This document shows, piece by piece, positions 1 through 11,268 of a DNA stretch of 64,000 bases. Origin of the DNA: Apodospora peruviana (taxonomy: Eukaryota; Ascomycota; Sordariomycetes; Sordariales; Lasiosphaeriaceae); assembly GCA_033439685.1 (NCBI GenBank), contig JAUEDM010000009.1, positions 310,001-374,000 of the forward strand, read 5' to 3'. Position numbers and translations under genes: made by a program. How positions within the stretch are numbered: the first letter of the stretch is position 1; the number at the start of each line of letters is the position of its first letter. The notes beneath the pieces were generated by a model. That model ran no database searches. It saw only the letters and a program-made list of their open reading frames with translations, and was not told where the DNA came from.

Positions 1-1505
1 ATGATCGGTCCGACGCTGTGAACGACCACAATTGTGTTCTTGTTCGCGTTCGCCACGGCCTGCACCAGTTGGTTGCCGTTGTGCCAGGGGTCAAGGTCAT
101 TGCGGTCGCCAGCTACGCCTTCGACCTTGATGTAGCCCTCGCCGGAGTTGGCCGTGATGAAGACAATGGCTGCGTCCGCGCCAGATGCCGCGCTGGACAC
201 GCTACCAGTGCTGTCGCTGCTGACGACATTGACAGTCGTCCCGTCGCTCTGGGCTCTCGTCTTGAGCGCGTCTGCCGGCGCAACAAAGTAGGGGTAGTTG
301 ACCGAGCCAGAACCCCATCCCATGCCGAGCGCACCGTCGTTGCAGCCCTTGTCGACGCACGAGTTGATACCCTTCGGGTTGTTGACAGCCGCGGAGCCAA
401 TGACGGCAATCTTGCCCGGCTTCTTAAGCGGGAGAATACCGTTGTTCTTAAGCAGCACGATTCCGTCGCGAGCAACGGCGCGGACGTTCTCCTTGTGGTT
501 GCCCTGGACGTTGGCCTTGATGTTGATGCCGGGGTATCCCTTGTTCTGGCCAAGAAAGTACCAAGCCGCGAGGATGCGCTTTGCCATGTCGTCCAGCCTT
601 GACTTGGACACCTGGTTGTTGTTGACAGCACTATTGAGCTGAGGACCCCACAGGATCGTCTTGCCGTTGTAGTCGCTGCCGGGCATGGTCATGTCCATGC
701 CACCGTTGGCAGCGCCAGTCGTCGTGTGCTGGGCATTCCAATCGCTCACGACATATCCCTGGAAGCCGAGTTCCGTCTTGAGCAGCTGGTTTTGGGCGCG
801 GTCGTTCTCGCACGCCCATGTGCTGTTGAGCTTGTTGTAGCTGCACATGACACTTGCGACTTCGGAGTGGACCGCATCGGCGAACGGCCAGAGGTAGAGC
901 TCGTGCATCGTCCGGTCGTCGATGTTGCTGCTCATCGTCTCGCGGTTGAGCTCCTGCTCGTTCCCGATGTAGTGCTTGGCCACGGCCTGGACACCGGACG
1001 ACTGCATCCCTTCGATCGTCTCCGCCATGGCGATGCCGGTGAGATAGGGATCTGGGCCGAATCCTTCCCAGTTCCTTCCGCCAGCTGCGTTCTTGCCAAG
1101 CGGTCCAGCAACGGGACCGAGCAGGACATGCACGCCGCAGCCCTTGGCCTCTGCACCCATATATTGTCCACGCTGTCTCATCAGCTCGGTATCCCACGTG
1201 GATGCGGCCTGGATACCAGGCGTGAAAGCCGTGACGCCCGTTCCGAAGCGCACACCGAGCGGTCCATCTTGCAGACAGAGCTGGGGGTACTGGATGGAGC
1301 CGATGGAGGGTGTGTTGCCGACGCAAGGGCCCTTATCCCAGCCTACACCAGTGACGATGTTGACCTTGTCGTTCTGTGACATCTTGGCCAGCGCTGCGCT
1401 CGCGGAAGAGTAGGCGGCAGCCCATGCGCCGGTCCCAGTAGCCACCGGGGCAGCCGCATGAGCGACCGATGCTGCCGAGAGCAGCGCGAGAGTGGGGAGA
1501 ATCAT
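1..1505 (-). CDS. GH3 beta-glucosidase, partial (C-terminus beyond left edge)
   Basis: Glycoside hydrolase family 3 enzymes of this kind are secreted and release glucose from cellobiose and other beta-glucosides. The minus strand is open without introns from the ATG at 1505 to the window edge (501 codons). The first about 17 residues form a signal peptide ending in an Ala-rich stretch. The N-terminal barrel is recognisable by the stretches LQDGPLGVRF, GRNWEGFGPDPYL, KHYIGNEQE and MCSYNKLN. The catalytic nucleophile motif VSDW is present, with Asp at about residue 255. The GH3 C-terminal domain begins with VLLKNNGILPL and the window ends inside it. The C-terminal third, including any fibronectin-III-like domain, is not visible. 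With the GH45 gene at 23-24 kb it points to cellulose degradation. Confidence 0.93.
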   Translation of the reverse strand, partial: MILPTLALLSAASVAHAAAPVATGTGAWAAAYSSASAALAKMSQNDKVNIVTGVGWDKGPCVGNTPSIGSIQYPQLCLQDGPLGVRFGTGVTAFTPGIQAASTWDTELMRQRGQYMGAEAKGCGVHVLLGPVAGPLGKNAAGGRNWEGFGPDPYLTGIAMAETIEGMQSSGVQAVAKHYIGNEQELNRETMSSNIDDRTMHELYLWPFADAVHSEVASVMCSYNKLNSTWACENDRAQNQLLKTELGFQGYVVSDWNAQHTTTGAANGGMDMTMPGSDYNGKTILWGPQLNSAVNNNQVSKSRLDDMAKRILAAWYFLGQNKGYPGINIKANVQGNHKENVRAVARDGIVLLKNNGILPLKKPGKIAVIGSAAVNNPKGINSCVDKGCNDGALGMGWGSGSVNYPYFVAPADALKTRAQSDGTTVNVVSSDSTGSVSSAASGADAAIVFITANSGEGYIKVEGVAGDRNDLDPWHNGNQLVQAVANANKNTIVVVHSVGPI

Positions 1506-2829
1506 GGCGGGCGGCGTGGGTGCGGTAGATGAGGTCGACGGTAGCTCGTGGCGCGACCAAGCTCAAGTCTGGTGTCGTCGTTCCTCTTTTCCTAATCCAG
1601 ATCGATCTCGGGTCCCGGCGGTGGTGGCTTACATGTATACCTGTACCTGACCTCGGCATCAGGGGAAAAAGTGTTCGGCAGCCGGATGACGCATGGCCCC
1701 CTTATACCGACCATTGCCTCATAACCACTACCAGTGAGTAAAGTTGCCCAGAAGCCGCCCAGTCGGAACGTCGGCGAGGGGATGGAATAATCATCGAGTC
1801 AGCTGGCTGCCCCTCTGTAGGTCCCCACATGTTCATATAAGGCCCGATCTGGACAATATACGCATTTCTCAATTGGGATCAAAAAGACGTCGGCGGCGGC
1901 GTACCGTGAAAGATTTGGGTTGGACGGGTCGGGTGTCGTGTGGGATAGATTAGCAAAAAACTGGGGTGCATGAGCAGCTTCGGCACTGGAGGGGAAATAT
2001 GGAATCACCGCAACGCACGTCACTCGACAAGCAAACAAACCAAGAAACGCATGAAAAATGGCGGCAGGGGTGTGAGAGAGGTGGAATGGTTCCGAGCGGG
2101 TGTGGCGACGCGGGCTGCCTTGAGAGGGCACCACAGAAGCCGGGCCGCGTTGCCAGATATTAATTAGGCAATTCGGTCGCATGCGGTGGACGACACCCCG
2201 CGAAAATCGTGGGCCGCGAGCGCGTTCTTGCGCGTGATGATGATTTGCTCTGTTGTAACGGTGGGGCAGGCAGACTTGGAGACTTGTAGGATGGCATGGC
2301 CCGTGTTGTATAAATGATGGTTTTTTCCGCCATAGCGACAGCTTGGCGGGCATTTTGGAGGGTTGATCAGATGACCATTCCCGTGCTGGTGTTGATCATC
2401 TTGGTCGGCGTTGGAGAGAGGAGGAAAATCGATAAGGACAAGCCCCAATCCACCAATCATTATTCGCCGGCCGGCCAGTTGCGGAAGGAGTGCTGTGGAG
2501 GAAGGAGGGATCGCCTGGATGACCGCCCCGACTGAGCCTTCAGCTGCCGGCAGTACCTTAGGACCGAAACTCGGAACCGTCCGGTCGATCTTTAGGGTCT
2601 CGGCGCTGTCATCGCGGCTCCGTTCTCGTCACCAAACAACTTGAACCAGACGGGACGACTTGTTGAAAAAATTCTGATTTTGCATCTAGATAGAGCCATT
2701 TTCTCTATATCTCTAAGGTAACCTGGACCGTAATGCTATGATGTACAGAAGAAAAATAAAAATGTGTAAAATATATCCAAGCAGAAAACATGCTCAACTT
2801 CCTTCTGATCCATCCCCTGCATACCTGAT
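1506..2829. other. intergenic region between GH3 gene and aspartic protease
   Basis: This is the promoter side of the GH3 gene and the 3' flank of the aspartic protease gene. Open frames here are short and resemble no protein I know. I see no RNA gene or mobile element. Confidence 0.5.
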
Positions 2830-4164
2830 CTAAACATGCAATGCCATACCAAGCGTATTATTCCCGGCATTAAACGCAACAAACTGCGACTTGAAAAAGA
2901 TATCCCCCCAGATCTGCAGTTCCGAGGTGGTCGGCTGCACACCGCCAAAGCAAATATTTCCCTGCACTCTCGCAAAGTTGATGTCCTCTCCTTTAATCCG
3001 CGCAGTATAAACGCCCCCAACATCAACAAATAGGTCCGGCAGCGCGGCGTCGCACGGGATCGTGATCCCGCCGACCTGTGCATTGTTCTCGGCGCCGTCA
3101 ACCTGGCTGTAGTACCCATCGGCAACGTCCTGCGAGACAAGCATGAGCGTGGTACCGGTGTCGGCGATGGCTGCCGCAGTCTGCGTCTGCTGGAGGTTTG
3201 TACCATCGCCGCCGACAGCAAATCCGGCAGTGGGGAACTGCCAGAACCCGTTGGCCGTGTCAACCGGAATCCAAGTCATGTCGCCCGTGAACTTTGTTGC
3301 GTCGATGCGGCCGAACTCGTAGGCACCGGCTGTGCCCTTGCGGAGATCAGCCGTGAAGAGCGGTTCCGCCAGAGACGGGAGGACGTTATCGAAGAACGTC
3401 TTTTGCTGCTGCGGCTGGACGGTGTTTAGCTGAGAGAACGCCAAACCGAGAAGTCCGTTGTTCGCCGCATCATCGATGAACGACTGCGTTACGTCCGTGG
3501 CGAGCTCGACGGCCTGGTTTTTGACGACAACGCCGCCCACATCAACGGTATCGGTCCCCACATTCCCAGCTGCACCTGAACCGTCGCCGTATTTGATCTC
3601 GAACGTCGCGCCCGGGAGCATCTTGAACGTGGACGACCGCATCGGGTTGTAGAGCGTGTGTCCGGAGGTAGCAGCAGCGCCCAGCTGCGTGTTGAACACC
3701 CACAGATCCGCTGACCCAGAATCAAAATCGACATTTACGGTCTGACCGCCAATGGTGATCGGGGACAGGTACTCGACGTCTCCCTTCTCGGGGGTCGCCG
3801 AGACGAGACCGACACCGGTTATGTTTGCCGCATCACTGCCCGTCCCATTTCCCTTGGAGCCGAAGCCGGTCGGACGCGGCCTTCCATTAGGTCGGTTACC
3901 CTTGGCTTTGGTGATAACGTCTTCCGCCGTGACCTCCTCGTCAGGCTGGTTCTTTATCGCGTCCAGCAACGCTGGCGGGAGTGGCATCCTGTACTTCCGG
4001 TATGCCTTGAGCAGCTGCCTTGGGCCGTTGTGGCCCTTGAAGGCGACATTCCTGACTCGGCCGACCTTGAACGAACGTTTTTGGATGTGTGCAGTGGGTG
4101 CGGCCAATGCCAGCGGGCCAAATAGGCCGAGAAGAAGAAATAGGTTGAAGAGTGTGGGCTGCAT
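2830..4164 (-). CDS. Secreted A1-family aspartic endopeptidase (aspergillopepsin/endothiapepsin type)
   Basis: This pepsin-family protease (444 aa) acts extracellularly at acid pH. I place the start at the ATG at 4164 because it opens a clear signal peptide (MQPTLFNLFLLLGLFGPLAL); the frame is open further upstream without a plausible N-terminus. A basic propeptide follows to about residue 120. The first catalytic motif is DSGS (Asp148) within VDFDSGSADLWVF, the flap tyrosine is Tyr192 (KYGDGSG), and the second catalytic motif is DTGT (Asp335). Two late cysteines (IPCDAA, NICFGG) can form the usual disulfide. The gene has no introns. The first motif is DSGS where most family members have DTGS, a conservative change that many active proteases tolerate. 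Activity is therefore likely. Confidence 0.93.
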   Translation of the reverse strand: MQPTLFNLFLLLGLFGPLALAAPTAHIQKRSFKVGRVRNVAFKGHNGPRQLLKAYRKYRMPLPPALLDAIKNQPDEEVTAEDVITKAKGNRPNGRPRPTGFGSKGNGTGSDAANITGVGLVSATPEKGDVEYLSPITIGGQTVNVDFDSGSADLWVFNTQLGAAATSGHTLYNPMRSSTFKMLPGATFEIKYGDGSGAAGNVGTDTVDVGGVVVKNQAVELATDVTQSFIDDAANNGLLGLAFSQLNTVQPQQQKTFFDNVLPSLAEPLFTADLRKGTAGAYEFGRIDATKFTGDMTWIPVDTANGFWQFPTAGFAVGGDGTNLQQTQTAAAIADTGTTLMLVSQDVADGYYSQVDGAENNAQVGGITIPCDAALPDLFVDVGGVYTARIKGEDINFARVQGNICFGGVQPTTSELQIWGDIFFKSQFVAFNAGNNTLGMALHV

Positions 4165-6377
4165 CGTGACGAAGTGAAGGAACAAAAAATCCCACACCAG
4201 GTGGTCTGCAAAAAGCAAAAGAAGAGAAGATGGGAAGGAGTCGAGAGAGTGGTGGTGATCACCCTGACTGTCCTGTCCCGAGTCGCCTGAACAAAGCAAC
4301 AATGGATGCAACGAAAATGAAGGCAAGAATAGACAAGTGAGTGAACAAAAAAGAAAGGCAAAAGGAGAAGAGCCTCACCTTTATTAAACACAACAAAGCT
4401 GAATCACCAAGGAGGCCGCGCACCTTGGACACAGACAGGGCATGATCAAAACCAGGGACGCCAGCACACACAAACCGGGTCCAGTATCCAGGATCCCCAT
4501 CGTGCGAGGCCGTTTCGCGCTGGCTGCATTGTAACCATGAACATTGGACAGCCACCAGTCACCGGTGATCTGAGTGAAAAGCCTCCCTAATGCTGCGTCG
4601 AACCAGCGCAACAGGTTGATGGGTCTGGTGGCGTTGAGCCAAGGACCCAAGTCCGGGGGAGGGCGGGTGCAGGGGTCTCAATAGGGGATGGGCCCACCAA
4701 AATAGGCCCTGGAAGAGAAAAGCTTGTGGAAGCTTGTCGCCGCCCTGCCGCGCTGCAGTGCAGGGGCCAGGGGGTCTTGAGGGGAATTGGGCGGCTCTGG
4801 ACCAACGCCTCCAGCGACGTCCTCCACATCCCGAATGTCGTCGAGACGCTGCCAGGGCCAAATGTGTTTGAGAAAGCAGCGCGTGTCTCTATTCGTCCGG
4901 TGCGACTCGGATGTGGAAGATGAAGAGGGCCGTTGTTGCACGAATACGCCGCTGCAAGTCAACTGGCTACCAACGAGCAGCAAGTGTGACGGACGCAGAG
5001 CTCAGGGGATTTATTTTCTCCAACGGTGTAACTGCATGCTGTGGCACTGTAGCAGACAATGAGCTTTGGAATTGAGGTCCTGTGCAAGATCTCGTCAATG
5101 CAGGTCTCAAAATGGGTATGACAGATCTTATCGGGGACAGCGACTGAATGCATGATCTCGCAGGTTGATATTTGCTATACGTGTATGTTGCCTTGCTGCG
5201 CCGTGAGCATCTTCATCAATTTCATCATGCCATCGAGAGCCGAATTTTGAGCAAACAGCTCGTCAACGGGTTGAACCGAACCAGCCTGTAAGAGGCGATG
5301 TTTCTTCGTTTCAGAACTGACAAGGTGATGATCAATCGGCGCCACCGCGCAGATCTTCCTAATGCCGCGTTGGCAATCTTGGCATTGGGATCACATCGCA
5401 TCGACCGGGGAAGCTAAGTATCGAAGAGCTCGTCGAGTAAGAGTGTATTTGTTGATGCCGAGTTGAAAGCGTTTTCGGTCAAGACGGCGTCGTTGTTGTC
5501 TGATCAAGACTATTTGTGATGGCCACAGGCTGGCGGCCACGGGGAAGAATTAGGGGCGGGGCCCACGAAGACTGGAGAATGCCCACCAACGCCGCACCTC
5601 GCCGCATCAGCTGCTTGCAATCCCATAAAGCCGAAGGGCAGAACCTCTCGAGGTTTGAGCGTATCGACCTGGTCAATCACATGATTTCCAGGTTAGGATT
5701 ACTGCTGAGATCTGCACTCGATCGATGCATCATGTGAGGAGACGCGAGTGTCGAAACGGGGCACTGGGGGAATCTGAAACGTTGAGCCCCAGGGGTGCGC
5801 CACCAATCATTCAGTGGGGTTCGGGGGGGTGGTGAAACTTGCCGAATTCGGCTTTTGGCAGGAAATTCCGTGTACGTAATCCGTAGTGACAAGGTGTACG
5901 GACCATGTGGAATCTTGACTGTCTCGTGGATGCATTGAACAAACATTTGCAATGGAGGTTCGAAGTGAGGGTGGAAAGCTGTGAGCAATCGAGGTTGCGG
6001 GTGTTCAGTGTGTGGATGCAGCCCTACCAATATGCCAAGAGATCTAGAGTTGCCAGCTGCACAGTGCGCTGTGGGGCGTGGAAGTGCCGATGCCCGCCAA
6101 GCTTCTCTCAATTGGCAACGCTTGAGAGTTTGAGACCGAACATCGTGAACGCGTATTCTCGGTAAGATCGGAAGCCGCAAAATGCCACAATCAACGTCGG
6201 CAGGATCCCAACCATCTGCACCCTAGCCATGAATGGCCGATTCAAATTTTCGGACGACTGCCTTCCCCGCCCGCTGATATCATCGATTCAACATCGAGGC
6301 CCGGCAATGCCCTGCGCAAGGGGTGATTCACCTCTAAACTGTTGGGCCGGGACTAACTCGCCTGTTCGGACAGTAAG
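4165..6377. other. gene-poor intergenic stretch
   Basis: About 2.2 kb upstream of the aspartic protease gene. I find no open frame with recognisable protein character, no RNA gene and no clear repeat. It probably holds the protease promoter and leader. Confidence 0.4.
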
Positions 6378-6980
6378 GTGAAAGGCCTTGAACATCTTAA
6401 CCAGTGGTATTGGTTGGTTGCCAATATGTACTCTCCTAGTTCCACTGATCTTGGGATTGGTCCGTTGGACCTTGGGCGAATACCCAGATTTATCTGTTGG
6501 TTGGCGTGTACTCTCTTTGTTCCAGCGATCTCAGAGTTGGTGCATTGGACCTTGGGGTTACGGATATTGGCCAAGGAGATAATGATAGGCGTCTCGGTGA
6601 CACATCGTCCAATATCCTCCGTCTCCGGTCTTAATATTTTCCTCTTGGATTGATCAATGAAGAATCCCCAGAAATTTGCCGTGAAACCCAAGCCTAGTCA
6701 CGCCAGGTATCCTCGTGCACAGCGAGCGTAATCGGGTAGATCTTGGTCTGACATATGATGTGAGTGCCCTGAACTGTGAATCCCGGCAATAGATGTTACG
6801 CCGCCGGTGAGCTACTCCCAGGGTCCAGATCACCAGATTTGTCGTCTACTTAAACCTAAAATTTGAGGACTCTCTGCTTTTAAAAAATCGCAGCGTAGTG
6901 GCAGCTCATTAGTTGAAGATCGACCACCACCGTTAACATCACTTCACGCGGCGGATCAATACGCACCTTGATCACCAAAG

Positions 6981-7485
6981 GTATGTGACCATACCTGCTT
7001 CGCCACACAAGAACTTCCTACCTAACCAACGACAACAGAGATATCGAGACATCATGGCGGAACACGATAGGTCCCAGGACACATCTCCAATGCCCGGAAC
7101 AAGGGTATTCGAGTTACCCGAGGGCCAAAAGACAGTAAGCAAGGCTCTACTTCCTTCCGAAAATATGGCCCATCCCATAGCATCTTATATTGCTGTTGTG
7201 TGAACTAACATCAGCCATTCAGTGCACCAAGAAATTCTTTTTGGCCAAATTCCAACGTTTCTTGAGGAAGGCTTCACATACATCAAGCAGTGTGTCCTCG
7301 AGCTCGCGGATGACGAAGACACCAAGAGTGCAATGAAAGAAGACATGGATTCATTCTTTGGTGAAGCATGGAAGACGATGGACAGCGCCCTCAAGAGCTT
7401 TCCTGATAAGATTGAGCTTGAGACAGAAAACCTACCCGATGAGTTCTACAAAGCAGGGGATGAGATGCTTAAGAACCTGGAGTAG
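6981..7485 (+). pseudogene. Small-gene array copy 1, frameshifted
   Basis: This is the first copy of an unknown small gene. A likely 5'UTR intron spans 6981-7038 (GTATGT donor, CTAAC branch, ACAG acceptor). Coding exon 1 is 7054-7134 (27 codons, starting MAEHDRSQDT) and ends at GTAAGC; the acceptor CAG ends at 7222, as in copy 2. Exon 2 then begins CTKKFFLAKFQRFL, matching copy 2, but homology continues (EEGFTYIKQCVLEL...) one frame away after about 7262, a one-base shift. The shifted frame stays open to 7485. It is either a recently broken gene or a sequence error. The function is unknown; the predicted protein is short, acidic and helical. Confidence 0.5.
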
Positions 7486-8103
7486 CATATGCTCGCTTTC
7501 GATGAATGCTACGGGCTTGGGGACGTTGAGACTGCCGACAAAAACTCAGCCATGGAAACCAATGCCAAGTAGCAACGAAGTCCTGGGACCTGTGGAGGGG
7601 AGAGACGAGTTGATATGATCCCGTAGCTGTCCGAGCAAGGTGTTGCTCAATGACACATCAACTAATTTTTGTCTTCTCTGCCTTTGATAGTTCGACTTGA
7701 AATCTACCGTGTAATCCAACCTTCGTCCCATCAGGTTTCGGCATGCACAACAATCGAAATGGGCAGATATTGGTTCGGTATGTTTAATGCCTTGAACAAT
7801 AAGTAGGTCCCGGCAAATGGGTGAGATGACACCGCCGGTAAGCAACTCTGCGAATCCAAAGTCAGAGGGTTCTCGTCGACTTAAAGACAAAGGGGGATGC
7901 ACTCCCTCTTTCCTTTTGAAAAGTGGTAGCACAGCCAGAACTCATCAGTTCGAGAACCACATCCAGAATCAACCTCCATTTGCACTCTCGAACACCGTGA
8001 CACAGTACACATCTTCATTACCAAGGTCTGCCATCACCAGCCATCCTTCACAACACAAGAACACCCTAGCTAACCTATGGCAACAGCAAATCCCAACGGC
8101 GCT

Positions 8104-8628
8104 ATGTCCGAGAGCATGGACTTGGACTCGGAGCCTCAGCCCTGTTGGGGGTACCCATTCAGACTGCCTCAGGGCGCAGAGACGGTAAGCAAGCCCGCCA
8201 GCAGCTTCCAAGAATAACAGTCATACTATGAGCTACAATAGTACTGTTCTGGGCTGACTTTAGCAATCCAGTGCGATAAGACACACTTCAAGACCGAATG
8301 GAACCGCCGCCTCGATGATTACCTCAAGTACCTCAGGGATCACATCAAGGACACCGTCGCTACCGAAAACATGAAGAAAAAAATGCACCTCGAGCTGGAA
8401 GCGATCATCAAACTCGCAAAATCCAGAATGGGGACCGCGATCTCGTTCCTTCCAGAGGACGGCATTAATCCCTATCACTTGTCCGAGAATTATTGCTGGA
8501 GTGAGAAGGATGCCATGTACCACCTGGACGTGGAGTTGGCCAGGTTCCTGGACAGGTTCAATGTGGCACGCAAACTTAAGAAGTGGGAACTTCTGTATCG
8601 ACTGCATCAACATCAGAAGAAGCAGTAA
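8104..8628 (+). CDS. Small-gene array copy 2, hypothetical helical protein
   Basis: This is the only copy in the array with a clean gene model. Exon 1 is 8104-8184 (27 codons), the intron is 8185-8271 (GTAAGC donor, CTGAC branch, CCAG acceptor), and exon 2 is 8272-8628, giving 145 aa. The start is the ATG that aligns with copies 1 and 3 directly after a conserved CTAAC...AACAG element. That element is probably a 5'UTR intron end, although its donor has decayed here. An in-frame ATG nine codons upstream is possible if the leader is not spliced. The protein has no signal peptide or membrane segment and is rich in Lys, Glu and Leu (KKKMHLELEAIIKLAK, KLKKWELLYRL). I recognise no family. Confidence 0.6.
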
Positions 8629-9313
8629 CGCGCAGCAACCTGCGGAGAGGGAGACGAGTTGAAATAATTCCGTATTAGCTCTCCGAGAAAGATCTTGCGC
8701 AATGAACTTATGACGCATCGTCCAATTCCGTCCATATCTGTTGTCTCCTGATAAGAATATCAGAAGAAGACATTGTGACGCAACGCTGGTTTGACTAAGG
8801 TGTTTCATACACAACAGTAAGATTAGTGGCATCGGGCAAAATTTGGTCTGGTTAGTGGTATCTAACTGCCTTGCGGTCGTTGCCTCGAGATAATCACGAC
8901 AACAGATAATAATGATGCCATCGACGAGCGACCCCGAGGTCTAATTTCGGAGATGGGTAGAACTTGGTCTGGTCAGTGGTATGTGACTGCCTTGCGGCCG
9001 TTGACTCGAAATGATCACGACAACAGATGATAAGGACGCCATCAACGAGAGATTCCGAAGGTCCAACTTTACAGATGTCTCGTCTACTTAAACCAAAAGG
9101 GGGCCGCACTTCCTGTCTCCTTTCTAAACCACGCAGCACATCGGAAGCTCATCAGCTGGACATCGACAGCCAGCAGCATCACATCATTCGCGCGGTAGAA
9201 TCACTACACCTTAGACATTCTTCATCACCCAAGGTCCATTTCACTGCATTCCTCGCCAACCAAAGCCCCTATGGCTAACTACCTTAAGCAAAACAGAAAT
9301 CCCTATCGACACA

Positions 9314-9683
9314 ATGTCATCGCGACCACCATCGCGGGCGGCGCTGCAGCCGCAACAGCAGCCGCCAATGCGCAAAGCGAAACTGCCAGTACGCAGTTTC
9401 AAGAAGCCCGATCACATCGTAAGCAAGACTCCCAGCTGTATTCCCGGGATAACATCCTATACAATGGCACGTGATATCGCTGCGAACTTCGCTCTCGACC
9501 ATATTACCAATATACCTTCCTGGGCATTGATCTCGATCACTTTCCGACTCTTACCCGTTATATTGTCTGTCTGAGAGGTAACCAATGAAGGAGCTGGACA
9601 ATGAACTAGACATGTTCGAGACCAAGTACGGCGTTGGCCCCAAAAAGTGGTACCCCGTGTATCAGTTGTATAAAGTGAATTAG
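9314..9683 (+). pseudogene. Small-gene array copy 3, degenerate
   Basis: Exon 1 (9314-9418, 35 codons, starting MSSRPPSRAALQ) keeps the aligned ATG and the GTAAGC donor, but its sequence has become Pro/Gln/Arg-rich. The homologous C-terminal exon is visible at 9585-9683 as MKELDNELDMFE...KKWYPVYQLY. It matches the copy 2 end (LDVELARFLDRF...KKWELLYRL). The middle of the protein cannot be traced in one frame. The upstream box and 3' flank box are both present. It is probably a pseudogene. Confidence 0.5.
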
Positions 9684-9710
9684 GAGGCATGAAGCACAGC
9701 GAGCTGTGGA

Positions 9711-11268
9711 GAGGGAGGACGAGTTTGATGGAGAGTTCAGGACATCCCTGCCTACCCTGCCTTCCTAGGTCGGTACCTAGGTAAGGTGGGCACGGTACAT
9801 AGTTTGGAGCATTACGTTGCTTTTTTCTCTTGATATGTTCAGGTACCTCTGAATGAATTTCTTTTTCTTTTTGGGCAAGACAAGGAGCCAACGAATGCAG
9901 TGTGCGTGAACAGTTACCTACCTTCGACCCCGGAAAGCAAGTCAAATAATGGCAACAAGTGTTAGCAACTTCAACTCAACCACTCCGCAGTAAATGGTTC
10001 ACAGGACAGAGATGATCCTGCTTCTTGTCTCTCCCCTTGGAAACCCAAAACACTGAGCAGCAAACAAGCATATTAGCAACAGATCAAACATCAAGTTACA
10101 GAACAAAAACCTGCAGAGTCCACGGCAAACTCACCAAAACCCACTTTGAATCTTGTTGATCACCATGTCCGATGGCGAGCTCTGATTGGATGCACACGAA
10201 AAGAAGTGGTTGCGCTGATGAGGAGGGCGATGCAGTTTTGGCACCAACGTTTGATATTTCTTTGGTTATAATTGCAGCACTAACGGGATGCATTTTTGGT
10301 GTTTTTTCTCTCTCTTTTCTTGGTGATGCCGGATACCGGTGACCAACAAATGCAAAGCATGCGTCACGCCTTTTCGGCACCGGTAGTCTGATCTACCGAG
10401 CCAAGACTTCTGATCCAATTATTGCACGAGAATCTCCTTAACTGCGGCTGAATACGTGAGGTGATTGGTCTAAAATTAGTCAGCTCGCGGTGTCAACTTC
10501 CCGACCGGCGTTGAGGTGGTACCTGAAGGGGCTGACAAGGGCAAGTGGGTGCCAAAAGCAAGAGGAACATCATGTGACTATCTGTTCTGGTAAGAAAACC
10601 TGCCCTTCCGTTTCGCGGTGGGGACTTGACACCCCCCCCCCCCCCCGCTTCACCGTCTCTCGCCAGCCACTTTGCAGCTGCCAGCTTTTTGGTTTCCCCA
10701 ACCTCCCCGTCCTTTCCAGTTCCGTCCCCCCAGTCGCTGCCTGGTTTTGGATCCGCTCTGTCCAAGCGTCGCGCCTGCGTCTCCAGTGCGTCTGCGTCTG
10801 CGCCAACATTCCACCCTTCACCCACGGTTCCCCGACCGGTATCACAAAACGGTGACGCACGATCAATTCAGTCCAGATATCCGCAACATTTTTTCAGCAA
10901 GAGAAGCATGTGGATATATCGCCGGCGACGGATAGCCTGAGCGGACCCAAATCTGGCACCTGACAGGCTGAACTGTCGCCCGTTCTGCCCGCCCGTCCGC
11001 CAGCCGTCCCTCCGCTGTTCGCCCCGACCCACCATCGCATCCCATCCATCTCCCTCCGTTTCGAGCCTCGGCCGCCGGACCAAGCACCTGTTACTGTTAC
11101 TTGGGACCGGGCACTGACGCCGGCGCTTTACGTCGGTCGGTCGGTAACTCTAGCTCGAGCTCGACGGTCACCGGTACCTCTCGTCGGTCGGCCAAAGCCA
11201 CCGGTCGCTGGCGGACCCACGCCTTCGACGACACCGTTGCTCGACGGACCCACGGCCGAACCGACGCC
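9711..11268. other. intergenic region and 5' leader of the Myb-like gene
   Basis: It includes a run of 14 C residues near 10631, CT-rich tracts at 10680-10740 and 11000-11060, and a GC-rich leader just before the Myb-like ATG. This is typical of a long fungal 5' leader. No other gene is seen. Confidence 0.4.

Larger units (their letters stand above)
6378..9710 (+). repeat. Tandem array of about 1.05-1.2 kb units, each with a small two-exon gene
   Basis: Three consecutive units share their promoter, gene structure and 3' flank. An upstream box containing GTC(T/G)ACTTAAA lies at 6841, 7872 and 9078, the aligned ATGs at 7054, 8104 and 9314, and a 3' flank box resembling GAGAGGGAGACGAGTTGA at about 7595, 8645 and 9705. 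A tail piece of a fourth, upstream unit is visible near 6599, where the text resembles 8712. Small internal duplications also occur: about 85 bp at 6410-6570, and about 120 bp at 8846-8965 repeated at 8968-9085. The copies are well diverged, so the duplication is old or the units evolve fast. Confidence 0.75.

Noticed and set aside
18..642. Plus-strand frames opposite the GH3 gene
   Set aside because: They are antisense shadows; the minus-strand frame has signal peptide and catalytic motifs.
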